64,000 bases of DNA, from assembly GCA_963792125.1 (NCBI GenBank), contig CAWBVA010000011.1, positions 62,001-126,000 on the forward strand, written 5' to 3'. A model generated the notes under the pieces. That model saw only the letters and a list, made by a program, of their open reading frames with translations, had not been told where the DNA came from and ran no database searches. The DNA is from Methanocella_A sp963792125. GTDB lineage: Archaea; Halobacteriota; Methanocellia; Methanocellales; Methanocellaceae. Positions within the stretch are counted from its first letter, which is position 1. Every line of letters starts with the position of its first letter. The position numbers and the translations under genes were made by a program. Positions 55,092 to 63,617 of this stretch are shown in pieces.

Positions 55092-56195
55092 ATGAGTGAC
55101 AGGTCCGTATTCGCCCGGAGGAGAGAGCAGGCCCAGCGTCTGATGCGGGAGCAGGGTGTCTCTGCCATGCAGGTAACCAGTCGCGAGAATTATTTTTACC
55201 TTACGGGAGACCCCCGCAACGTCGCCAGGATGTTCTTGCCGCAGTCCGGGGACCCCGTTGTTATTGTGTTCGCAGAGGAGGTCGATGAGGCGCGGGAGCG
55301 CACGGGCATCGAGGATGTCCGTGGCTGGAGGACGCCTGCTGAGCTGATGGGCCATTTCTTCAGTGTGGCAAAGGCGCATGAAGCCACCGACAAGAAAATC
55401 GGGTTCTGCATCCATGCTAATCCCGGGTTTCTGGTATACAAGTTCATCAAGAGTAACCCGAAGGCCACGATCGTTGCCAACGAAGATATCACCATGCCCA
55501 TGCGGTACGTAAAAGACCCTGACGAGCTTGCGGCCATGCGGAAGGCGGCCGCTGCGGCTGATAAGGGCATGGAAGCCGCACGCGATGCCATCCACCCTGG
55601 AGCGATGAAGATCGAGGTCGCTGCTGAAGCGGAGTACGCAATGCGGAAGGCGGGAACGATGCGCTATGGGGCGTCGACATTCGTGGATGCGGGGTCGAAC
55701 TCCTCCCACCTGCATGGCGGCACGACAGATCGTAAAATCGCGAAGGGCGATCTGGTGGTTGTCGATCTGCATCCCGTTGTGGACATGTACAGTGCCGATC
55801 TGGCCCGGACCTTTGTATGCGGCGAAGCATCGCCGGAACAGGCAGGGCTTATCAGGCTTTACTCGGATGTACAGTCAACGGTAGCTGACGAGGTCCGGCC
55901 CGGGTGGAAGGTCGGCACTATCGCAGAGAGGATGGGCGCACTGTTTACCGAAAAGGGGCACCCTGAGTGGATCAGAGGGCCGACGCACGGCGTCGGGCTG
56001 GAATTCGAGGAATGGCCTCACCCGAGCCACTTCCCCGCACACCTGAACCTCGTCATGCAGAGCGGGTGGACCCTGGCCCTTGGCCATTCTATCCTGCCGG
56101 TGAAGGGTGTCGGCGGGTTAAAAATCGAGGATACCGTACTGGTGACAGAGAAGGGTGGCGAAAGCCTGAACCGGTTCCCGCACTTCGAGCTGTAG
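55092..56195 (+). CDS. M24 family metallopeptidase, Xaa-Pro aminopeptidase type
   Basis: 367 residues: an N-terminal creatinase-like domain (residues ~10-130) and the pita-bread catalytic domain. Metal ligands can be seen as VVVDLHPVVDMYSADLARTF (two Asp), GPTHGVGLEFEEWPHP (His, Glu) and KIEDTVLVTEKG (Glu). It cleaves N-terminal residues before proline in related enzymes. A TATA-like GATATATATG overlaps the start, so the mRNA may be leaderless from a start just upstream, or ATG 55092 may follow a more distal promoter. Confidence 0.88.
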   Translation: MSDRSVFARRREQAQRLMREQGVSAMQVTSRENYFYLTGDPRNVARMFLPQSGDPVVIVFAEEVDEARERTGIEDVRGWRTPAELMGHFFSVAKAHEATDKKIGFCIHANPGFLVYKFIKSNPKATIVANEDITMPMRYVKDPDELAAMRKAAAAADKGMEAARDAIHPGAMKIEVAAEAEYAMRKAGTMRYGASTFVDAGSNSSHLHGGTTDRKIAKGDLVVVDLHPVVDMYSADLARTFVCGEASPEQAGLIRLYSDVQSTVADEVRPGWKVGTIAERMGALFTEKGHPEWIRGPTHGVGLEFEEWPHPSHFPAHLNLVMQSGWTLALGHSILPVKGVGGLKIEDTVLVTEKGGESLNRFPHFEL

Positions 56196-56249
56196 GCAGC
56201 TACCATTTCTTCTTTTATACGCTGGTATGGCCGTGTTTCCTGACGGTGT

Positions 56250-56606
56250 TCATTTGTCGCGGTTTTCACACACGTGCTCGTTAGCCGGGTTGATCTTGTT
56301 GTGCTTGAGCTCGCCTTTCAGGAACCTCTCCATCACAGTGTCCACGTTCCCGACGGCGCCCTTGAACACCTCGATGTTGCGCCCGTGCAGTATGCCGATC
56401 GCCTTGTCGCCGATGCCGGAAGCGATCACGTGCGTGACGCTATAATCGGCCACGAAAACGGGCACATCCACCTTCTCGCGGCCCGGGTTCGGCACGGTCT
56501 CAGTAGCGGTGATCTTGTCGTCCTCGACGGTGATAAACGCGAACTCGGGGGCCTTACCGAAGTGCCTGGTCACTTTCGCTTCGCTTTTTGGTATACAAAT
56601 CTTCAT
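56250..56606 (-). CDS. NifX/NifB-type cofactor-binding domain protein
   Basis: 118 residues: KICIPKSEAKVTRHFGKAPEFAFITVEDDKI, VPVFVADYSVTHVIASGIGDKAIGILHGRNIEVFKG. This is the dinitrogenase Fe-Mo cofactor family fold, whose members carry iron-sulfur or heterometal clusters; stand-alone copies are common in archaea without nitrogenase. A His- and Cys-bearing tail (NEHVCENRDK) follows. It ends the metal-handling operon. Confidence 0.85.
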   Translation of the reverse strand: MKICIPKSEAKVTRHFGKAPEFAFITVEDDKITATETVPNPGREKVDVPVFVADYSVTHVIASGIGDKAIGILHGRNIEVFKGAVGNVDTVMERFLKGELKHNKINPANEHVCENRDK

Positions 56607-56645
56607 GGAATCCCGTTCCTGTTTCCAGTTATCCCGATCGTATAT

Positions 56646-58596
56646 TTAAGAACGTATCTTATTATCCTGGCGTTTATTTCCTCTTCGATGTCCGCCAGAC
56701 AGGTACTGCCTTATGTCCGGCATTCCCTTGTTTTCACCTCTGTACCGCAGGAGGCGCATGCCGTTCAGGATCACGATGAAGATGCTGGCCTCGTGGACGA
56801 ACATTCCCGATGCCAGCACGACCGTCTTGATCAGCACGCCCGCGATCAGGAACAGGACGACCAGCATTGAAAAAGCCGTGTTCTGCTTAATAATGCCCAG
56901 TGTTTTCCGGCTGAGCCCGATGGTATAGCTGATCCGGTCCAGCCGGTCGGACATGAGCGCGACGTCCGCCGCCTCGATGGCCACATCGGTGCCGGCCGCT
57001 CCCATGGCGATGCCGATGTCGGCGGCGGCCATGGCCGGGGCGTCGTTGATGCCGTCGCCGACCATGGCGACGACGCCCTGTTCTTTCAGCCGCTTGATCG
57101 CAATGACCTTGTCCTCGGGCATCAGGTCGGCCTGATACTCGTCGATGCCCAGCCGGCTTGCGATGGACCGTGCTGTGCGCTCGTTGTCGCCGGTGAGCAT
57201 GACTACCCTTTTTACACCAGCGCGCTTGAGGCTGGCCACCAGTTCCTTCGCCTCAGCCCGGACCGTGTCCGCCAGCGAAAGCACGGCCAGCAGCTCCCCG
57301 CTCTCCAGCAGGAAGATGGCAGTGCTCCCTTTTTCCTCTTCGCCCCGGACGTACGCCTCGATGTCCGGTGCCAGCGTGAAGTTGCTCTCTGCCAGCAGCC
57401 GGCGGTTCCCTACGACGATCTTCTTTCCGTCGTAGCCTGCGATGACGCCGCGGCCCGGCATGACTTTGAAACCCTTCCGGGTCAGGAATGGGTGTGCCCG
57501 GGGGCATTTTCTTCAGAACGGCCTGGCCCAGGTGGTGCTCGGACATCTTCTCGGCGATGGCCGCCTTGAAGATCGCGTCCTCCGCCGTGCCCTTGAACGC
57601 CCGGACATTCACGATTTCCAGTTCGCCCCTGGTCAGCGTGCCGGTCTTGTCGAGCGCCACGATGCTGATGCGGCCAGCCCGTTCGAGGTGCGAGCCGCCT
57701 TTGATCAGGACACCGTGGCCTGCGGCGTTGCCAATGCCCGACACGACCGCGATAGGCGTCGACAAAACCAGGGCGCCGGGGCACGATATGACTAACAGCG
57801 TCAGAGATATCAGCAGGTCCCGGGTAACGGCAAATACTATCAGCGCAAGCAGGATGATCGCAGGCGTATAGTATTTGGCAAACCGCTCGATAAGCTGCTG
57901 GGTCGGGGCACGTTCCTCCTGCGCCTCCTCCACCAGCGTGATAATGCGGGCCAGCGTGGTGTCTTCGCCGCTCCGCATGGTCTCGATCTCGATGGTTCCA
58001 ATCTCGTTGATCGTGCCGGTGAAGACCTGGTCTCCCGGGCTTTTGCTCACGGGCACCGACTCGCCGGTAATCGACGCCTGGTTCACCTGCGCCTCGCCCT
58101 TAGCGACCACACCGTCGACGGGAATCTTTTCGCCCGCTTTTACGACCACGATCTCTCCAGGCTTTACCTCTTCCGGGGCCACCACCACGATGTCGTTGCC
58201 CCGCCGGACCGAAGCCGTCGTGGGAGCCAGACTCATCAGCGCCCGGAGCGCGTTCCGTGTCCGGTCGATGGTCAGCGCCTCAAGGTAGCCGCCAAGCTCG
58301 AACAGGAATACGACGACGGCCGCCTCCCAGTACTCGCCGATCAGGATCGCCCCGACGGCGGCGATGGTGACCAGAGCCTGGATGCCCAGCACTTTATATC
58401 GCAGCTGCACGACGGCACTTTTCGCGATCTCGAAGCCGCCGACGAACGCAGCCAGTACCCAGAGGACGCTGCTAAGCTGCGTATGCCCAAGCTCGCCTGA
58501 CACATAGGCTGCGATGATTAAGATAGCGGCTGCTACGGTAATGATAAGCTTCGTGTTCCTGCGATAGAACTTTTTTATTTCCTTGATCGTAGCCAT
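56646..58596 (-). pseudogene. P1B-type heavy-metal ATPase, interrupted by a one-base insertion
   Basis: Frame 1 (58596 to ~57475) holds the N-terminal membrane helices without an HMA domain, the actuator loop (TGESVPVSKSPGD), the membrane motif SCPGAL where most relatives have CPC, DKTGTLT with the phosphorylated Asp, and SEHHLGQA in place of the usual SEHPL. Frame 2 (from ~57465) holds TGDNERTA, GDGINDAPAMAAADIGIAMG and the last two helices. One base too many lies in 57467-57474 (within a TTT or CCC run); without it the protein is 649 residues and complete. It pumps metal ions out; which metal is unclear because the CPG motif is unusual. Confidence 0.82.
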
Positions 58597-58610
58597 GACG
58601 CCAGCCCGGC

Positions 58611-58775
58611 TTACCTTTGCTCTTCGCACTCGAAGCAACGGGTCTTGTCCTTGATGTCCGTGTAAAATACCTTACCGCACCCGGCACAGATCACTTTCCT
58701 GAAGCCATAGTCCCGTGGCTCCGCTGCCCTGGCAAGGTCGCTCATGTTCAGCCCGCAGTAGCACTTTTCCGGCAT
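58611..58775 (-). CDS. small zinc-ribbon protein A
   Basis: 54 residues: MPEKCYCGLNMSDLARA, then FRKVICAGCGKVFYTDIKDKTRCFECEEQR. Six cysteines (CYC, CAGC, CFEC) can bind one or two metals. A close paralogue lies at 59642-59800. ATG 58775 is used rather than the longer frame. It sits between the HMA and ATPase genes with gaps of 19 and 14 bases. Confidence 0.75.
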   Translation of the reverse strand: MPEKCYCGLNMSDLARAAEPRDYGFRKVICAGCGKVFYTDIKDKTRCFECEEQR

Positions 58776-58794
58776 AGTTTCACTCCCGCATTTC

Positions 58795-59028
58795 CTATTG
58801 TTTGATCTCTTTGACCCCGTAGCCAATGTCCTCGATGATCTTCACCAGGTTCTCTACCTTTGTCAGTGCCGGGTCGAAGACGATCTTCACTTTGCTTGTC
58901 GTATAGAGGACCTCTGCGTCTGACACGCCTTTGCTGTGCTTCAGCGCCATACCGATCTTCATCGCGCAGTCGGGACAGCTTAGATTTTCCAGTATCATTA
59001 CGACTTTCTTCTGTTCGTTTGGCTCCAT
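58795..59028 (-). CDS. stand-alone HMA metal-binding protein
   Basis: 77 residues: the heavy-metal-associated fold with LSCPDCAMKIGMALKHSKGVSDAEVLY and a VEVLVKIIEDIGYGV-like end (VENLVKIIEDIGYGVKE). The CxxC motif is CPDC. Since the nearby P1B ATPase lacks an N-terminal HMA domain, this is probably its metal chaperone, supplied in trans. Confidence 0.88.
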   Translation of the reverse strand: MEPNEQKKVVMILENLSCPDCAMKIGMALKHSKGVSDAEVLYTTSKVKIVFDPALTKVENLVKIIEDIGYGVKEIKQ

Positions 59029-59149
59029 GTGTACACCGTTCCAAATGAAATGGTTTTTACGCAGGCCTATTTAATGGTTGCTCTTCAGGCGAGTTGGCAT
59101 ATCCGGCCGTCTGTACACGCGACCCTGCATATATTGAATTTATTGCTTT

Positions 59150-59257
59150 TCAGGGCAGGCTATGATACAGCGACCTTTCCTTCCTGAGAAAAATGACTGC
59201 AGCTACCATGATGACGATGACCAGGCCCAGACCAGTGATCGCGACAGGGGTTGCCAT
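59150..59257 (-). CDS. 35-residue single-span membrane peptide
   Basis: MATPVAITGLGLVIVIMVAA then VIFLRKERSLYHSLP: one hydrophobic helix and a basic cytoplasmic end with a His. It starts 19 bases after the cupin stop. No clear SD, so translation is uncertain, but the hydrophobic pattern and operon position support it. Confidence 0.4.
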   Translation of the reverse strand: MATPVAITGLGLVIVIMVAAVIFLRKERSLYHSLP

Positions 59258-59276
59258 GTTAAACGGTCGATACCGT

Positions 59277-59615
59277 CTACAGCACTATCGTATTCTCGGT
59301 AGGCCGGGGAAGCTTCATCACGAGCACTCGCAGGATGCCCGGGCCATTGTTAATCCACCGGTGAGGGACTCTGGCCGGGCTCTCGATAATCGTATCCGGC
59401 CCTGCTTCCGCCTTTTCCTCTCCGATCTCCACGGTGCCCTTGCCTTCCAGGACGTAAAAGGCGACGTCTACCGGGGTGATATGTCTCCTGAGGGATTCTC
59501 CCGGCTTCAGCATGATATGGACGACCATCGCTTTCTCTGTGCTATAGATAATTCGCGAATCCACGTTGTGCGGGTTCTTCGCGCTCTCGAAGTCCTTTAC
59601 CTGTGTCACCTTCAT
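59277..59615 (-). CDS. cupin-domain protein
   Basis: 112 residues with cupin motif 1 (PGESLRRHITPVDVAFYVLEGKGTVEIG) and motif 2 (PARVPHRWINNGPGILRVLVMKLP). The conserved His residues suggest a bound metal. GAGAGTGATCGC before ATG 59615 supports this start over 59645. It lies between the zinc-ribbon paralogue and the one-TM peptide. Confidence 0.83.
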   Translation of the reverse strand: MKVTQVKDFESAKNPHNVDSRIIYSTEKAMVVHIMLKPGESLRRHITPVDVAFYVLEGKGTVEIGEEKAEAGPDTIIESPARVPHRWINNGPGILRVLVMKLPRPTENTIVL

Positions 59616-59641
59616 GCGATCACTCTCCCTTAAGACCGTTT

Positions 59642-59800
59642 TCACTTTTCACATTCGAAGCACATCGTCTTGTCCTTGATGTCCGTGTACAACTCCTTCC
59701 CGCATTTAGCGCAAATGACCTTGCGGAAGCCAGGATCACGGTACGGTGTGCCTCTCGATGCATCTCCGAGGTTGAGCCCGCAGTAGCATTTCTCTGCCAT
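59642..59800 (-). CDS. small zinc-ribbon protein B
   Basis: 52 residues: MAEKCYCGLNLGDASRG, FRKVICAKCGKELYTDIKDKTMCFECEK. Same cysteine layout and ~65% identical to the protein at 58611 by eye. SD TGAGGTAACT precedes ATG 59800. It is the first gene of the operon. Confidence 0.75.
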   Translation of the reverse strand: MAEKCYCGLNLGDASRGTPYRDPGFRKVICAKCGKELYTDIKDKTMCFECEK

Positions 59801-59948
59801 AGTTACCTCACATAAGAGATATCAGGGTGCAGTTAGATATACATATTGTCACTTCGAAGGTATAAAATAAGAATAGTGAAAATGGCTGTCGGCAAGAGTC
59901 ATTCTGTTATCCGGGTGACTGCCGGGATATGTTCATGGGGAGACTGCG
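59801..59948. promoter_or_regulatory. divergent promoters of the metal operon and its TrmB-type regulator
   Basis: Plus-strand GTATAAAATAA (59860-59870) serves the regulator, and minus-strand ATATGTATATC (59845-59835) serves the operon. The two TATA boxes are only ~20 bases apart, so one bound regulator could block both. Confidence 0.6.
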
Positions 59949-60731
59949 ATGCAACTCGACGAGAAAGTGCTCAATGCCCTGCAAAAGATCGGGCTCACGT
60001 ACTACGGCGCCAAATCCTACGCCGCCCTGGTGGCCATGGGGCCGTCCACCGCGGAAATGGTGGCGAAAGAGGCGGAAGTGCCCAGGTCGAAGATATACGA
60101 TGTACTCAAGAGGCTCAACGAGGAAGGATGGGTAAATATCGTGCACGGGAGACCGCTCCTGTACAAGCCCCGCTATCCCAGGGAGGCCATCGAAGAACAC
60201 CGGCTGCTGCTGTATGCGGATGCTGAATACGCGTCTTCCGAGCTGTCCTCGGTCTATGACCGGCAGGTGGACAAGGATGCACCCAAGGTCTGGATATTAC
60301 GGGGCATGGGCAACATCGTACCGAAGATCGAGGACATGATGTCCCGGGCAAAAAGCGACATAGCATTGCTGGGCGCTCTTTACTCGGAAGAAGAGATCAA
60401 TCATATCAGGAAGTACATCGTATCGGCGAGAAAACGAGGCGTCAGTGTCCGCATCATCACCCGGCCGAAAATCGTCCTGAAGCAGGGGCACATCGACCTG
60501 GTGGAGCTACTGTCGCCGATCGTGCCGGACATGAAGCTCCTGAACACGCCGTTCATCAAGTTCGTCGTAGTGGACGGGCTGGAGATACTGATCATCTTTT
60601 CCAAGGTCGTGGATGACGTGCCTGACCCCGACAATATCGTCGCCATCTGGACGCCCAACCGGGAAATCTCCTCGTTCATGCAGAGCAATTTCAACACCAT
60701 GTGGGACGTGGCCATCCCTCTGGAACACTGA
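59949..60731 (+). CDS. TrmB-family transcriptional regulator
   Basis: 260 residues: an N-terminal winged helix (LDEKVLNALQKIGLTYYGAKSYAALVAMGPSTAEMVAKEAEVPRSKIYDVLKRLNEEGW) and a C-terminal phospholipase-D-like effector domain (KSDIALLGALYSEEEINHIRKYI...VVDGLEILIIF). TrmB relatives bind ligands there and repress or activate neighbours. GGGGAGACTGCG precedes ATG 59949. Its divergence from the metal operon suggests that it controls that operon. Confidence 0.9.
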   Translation: MQLDEKVLNALQKIGLTYYGAKSYAALVAMGPSTAEMVAKEAEVPRSKIYDVLKRLNEEGWVNIVHGRPLLYKPRYPREAIEEHRLLLYADAEYASSELSSVYDRQVDKDAPKVWILRGMGNIVPKIEDMMSRAKSDIALLGALYSEEEINHIRKYIVSARKRGVSVRIITRPKIVLKQGHIDLVELLSPIVPDMKLLNTPFIKFVVVDGLEILIIFSKVVDDVPDPDNIVAIWTPNREISSFMQSNFNTMWDVAIPLEH

Positions 60732-60828
60732 GGCCGCGGAGGGCACCGAGGCCACAAATGGTTATGTGCATCCTTCGTGACCTTCGTGGCCTCGGTGCCC
60801 TCCGTGGCCTCCGTGCTACAGAAAGTAT
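60729..60828. repeat. CACAGAGG-family inverted repeat (GGCCNCNGAGG variant)
   Basis: GAGGCCGCGGAGGGCACCGAGG (60731-60752 region) faces CCTCGGTGCCCTCCGTGGCC (60789-60811) across ~35 bases; nearly perfect pairing. It follows the regulator stop and may end its mRNA. Confidence 0.7.
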
Positions 60829-60982
60829 AATTGCCGGGCAACGCATATAATAGTGGAGTATGTCGCCGGGAACCACGGCTTAACGGCGTTAATGCGCGGT
60901 TCCGGGACGGCCGGGTGTCAGGAGCATATTTTCCCCGAACACCCTTATAAAGTGACAAAAAATACAATACAGGACATCGACC

Positions 60983-61808
60983 ATGAAAACGGCTGTGATA
61001 TTCGATAGCGCCGGGACACTGTTGAAAGTCTACCGTGTAGCGAAAGACGTCCGGAAAGGCCTCATCGTCGAGAACGTTGCTTCCACCAACATCGTCACGC
61101 TGCGACAGGGGTGTGCCCTCGTCGCATTGAAAGTGGACACCTTCGACTTCCTCGACGGCCTGAGCCCCGGGATGGCGCTGTCATCCTATATCGGGCAGGC
61201 TAATGTCGGGATGGACGTCATCTGCCGGAAGCCACTGTACCACCGAGCGGATTGCGACCGCCACGATGGGAGATACCCTCGCCACCATAGGCGATATGCA
61301 GGATGCGATAGCCGCGGTTAAGCTTAAGTGCAAAGATATATATTATGTCAATATGGGCTTTATCGTGGACGTGCCCCACGCCACGATACCGTATGTGCTT
61401 GCGACAGGCGGCAGGATTTTCTCCGGCGTAAAGCCGATGATCGATCGGCTTCGCACGTCAGACATCGACGTGTACATCTCTTCGGGGGACAATCGCAGGT
61501 CGCTCTCTACCCTGGCCGCAGAGCTTGGCATCCCTGAAACGCAGGTATTTGACGCGTTGTCGCCTGCCGGCAAACGGGACCTCGTGCTTTCGCTCAAGGG
61601 GCGATATGACCGCGTGGTCATGGTCGGGGACGGCATCAACGACCGGCTGGCGTTAGAGGCCGCGGACGTCGCCATCCTGACAGTGCAGCAGGAAGACCCG
61701 CGCCCGCAGGCGCTGTACGACTCTGCCGACGCCGTCGTTTACGATATCAGGGACGTCGAGGACGCCATCAAGAAAAGTTTACATAGCATGGACAGCACAA
61801 ATACATAG
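60983..61808 (+). pseudogene. HAD-superfamily protein beside atwA, one-base frameshift
   Basis: Frame 1 starts MKTAVIFDSAGTLLKVYRVAKDV (HAD motif I with DxxGT) and runs to GMDVIC; frame 2 carries GSH...TIGDMQDAIAAVKLKCKDIYYVNMG, motif II VYISSGDNRRSLSTLA, the Lys of AGKRDLVLSL and motif III VMVGDGINDRLALEAADVAI. Removing one C at 61225-61226 joins them into a ~274-residue protein. The P-type-ATPase-like HAD core and the position before atwA are seen in other methanogens; its phosphatase activity and substrate are unknown. Confidence 0.72.
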
Positions 61809-61824
61809 AATCAAGAGAGCGAAC

Positions 61825-61872
61825 ATGACAGTGACAACCGTTACATTCATTGCCCGGAGGAACCTGGAGTGA
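61825..61872 (+). CDS. 15-codon upstream ORF coupled to atwA
   Basis: ATG 61825 opens a 15-residue frame (MTVTTVTFIARRNLE) whose TGA (61870-61872) overlaps the atwA GTG (61869-61871) as GTGA. The atwA SD (GGAGG) lies inside it. It may couple or tune atwA translation; chance is possible. Confidence 0.3.
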   Translation: MTVTTVTFIARRNLE

Positions 61873-63495
61873 CTGCCTTCATCGACGTCAGGAATCTATA
61901 CGTGAAGTACGGCAAACAGACCGTGTTGAATAACATCAACCTCACCGTCAACGAGGGCGATGTGCTCGGCATCATCGGCAGGAGCGGTGCAGGCAAGACT
62001 ATCCTGCTGCACGTCATCCGTGGCCTCGACGAGGACATTCCGGCCCAGGGCTCGGTCGTCTTCCATACGGCACGCTGCGAGGCCTGCGGCTATATCAACC
62101 CGCCGTCGGGGATCGGCAAGCCATGCCCCGCCTGCGGCGGAAAGATGAGCCCGTGGGACGTGGATATCCTGGACATCAGCCTGGACGACCAGGACCGGAG
62201 AGCTATCTCCCGGCGCATCTCTATTATGATCCAGCGGACCTTCGCGCTATACGGCGACGACCGCGTCATCGAGAACGTCATGAAGGCGCTGGAGGACGTG
62301 GAGTACTCCCGAACCCATACCCAGTCGCAGCTCGTGCAGCGGGCTGCCGACCTGATCGACCAGGTCAAGCTGTCCCACCGCATGATGCACATAGCCCGGG
62401 ACCTGTCGGGCGGAGAAAAACAGCGAGTGGTGCTCGCGAGGCAGCTGGCCAAGGAGCCTATGCTGCTGCTCGCCGACGAGCCCACGGGCACGCTGGACCC
62501 CAAGACGGCGAAGATCGTGCACCAGGGCATCCTGCAGGCAGCCAAAGACTTCAACATGACCGTGCTGATTACCTCGCACTTCCAGGATACGATCCAGGAC
62601 ATGGCGACGAGGGCAGTCCTGCTGGACAACGGCGAGATCAAGATGGACGGCAAGCCCGAGGACGTCATCCAGCGAGTTCATGAAGTCCCAGAAGGTCGTG
62701 GAGAAGAAAGAGTACCTGGCCACCGGCCTGCCCATCGTCCGTGTCGACGACCTGGAGAAGCTCTACCTGTCCATCGACCGGGGCGTGATCAAGGCGATCA
62801 ACCATGTCTCCTTCGACGTGAAGGAGGGCGAGATCTTCGGCATCGTGGGCGTGAGCGGCGCCGGCAAGACGTCGCTGTCAAACACGATCACGGGCAACAT
62901 GGAAGAGGCCCACGGCATGGTCGAGGTCCGCATAGGCGACGACTGGGTCAACATGCTGGAGCCGGGCTACTACGCCCGCGGCAGGGCCAAGATGTACGTC
63001 GGCCTCCTGCACCAGGAGTACGACCTGTACCCTCACCGGACGGTCGTCGACAATCTCACCGACGCCATCGGCCTCGACTTCCCGGCGGAGCTGGCCGAGC
63101 GCAAGGCGGTCCACACGCTTATGATCGCAGGCTTCTCAGAGGACAAAGCCCCGGAAGTGCTGTCCAAGTACCCGGGCGAGCTCTCCGAAGGCGAGCGTCA
63201 CCGCGTCGCGCTGGCGCAGGTGCTCATCCGCGAGCCGAGGGTGGTCGTCCTGGACGAGCCTACGGGCACCATGGACCCGTTCACCAAGCGGGACGTGGCC
63301 AACTCGATCCTGTCGTCGCGCGAGGAGATCGGCGAGACGTTCATCATTGTCTCCCACGACATGGACTTCGTCCGCATGGTTTGCGACCGTGTCATGCTCA
63401 TGCGAGCCGGCAAGATCGTGGACATCGGCAGTGTGGATTCCGTGCTGGCCAAGGTCACGGAGCAGGAGCGCCAGATCATGGCGCACGGCCAGTGA
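61869..63495 (+). pseudogene. atwA: methyl-coenzyme M reductase activation ATPase, component A2, one-base frameshift
   Basis: Two ABC domains on one chain. Domain 1 has Walker A GRSGAGKT, a zinc-ribbon-like insertion (CEACGYINPPSGIGKPCPACGG), signature LSGGEKQR and Walker B LLADEPTGTLDP; domain 2 has GVSGAGKT, LSEGERHR and VVLDEPTGTMDP. This is the A2 protein that uses ATP in activating MCR. The domains are in different frames: one base too many at 62675-62676 splits IQR from FMKSQKVVEKKEY. Since the protein should be essential, a sequence error is likely. The ABC2 part could also start at ATG 62680. mmp3 follows. Confidence 0.85.
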
Positions 63496-63578
63496 CCCGG
63501 ACATTTTTCTTGTAAGCCCGTAGCGCTGGCTATTATTTCATCCGATAGAAAGTATATGATTTAAAAAGATACTCTACA

Positions 63579-63617
63579 ATGGAGAGACAGAAACAGCGAG
63601 GAGCAAGGGTAAAGTGA
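63579..63617 (+). CDS. 12-codon upstream ORF coupled to mmp3
   Basis: ATG 63579 opens MERQKQRGARVK, whose TGA (63615-63617) overlaps the mmp3 GTG (63614-63616) as GTGA, the same layout as before atwA. A TATA-like AGTATATGA (63551-63559) would start transcription close to this ATG. Confidence 0.3.
   Translation: MERQKQRGARVK

Noticed and set aside
61869..63515. A single 548-residue plus-strand protein starting at atwA
   Set aside because: After ~285 residues it is an out-of-frame reading of ABC domain 2 (Arg/Gly/His-rich); the true second domain is in the next frame.
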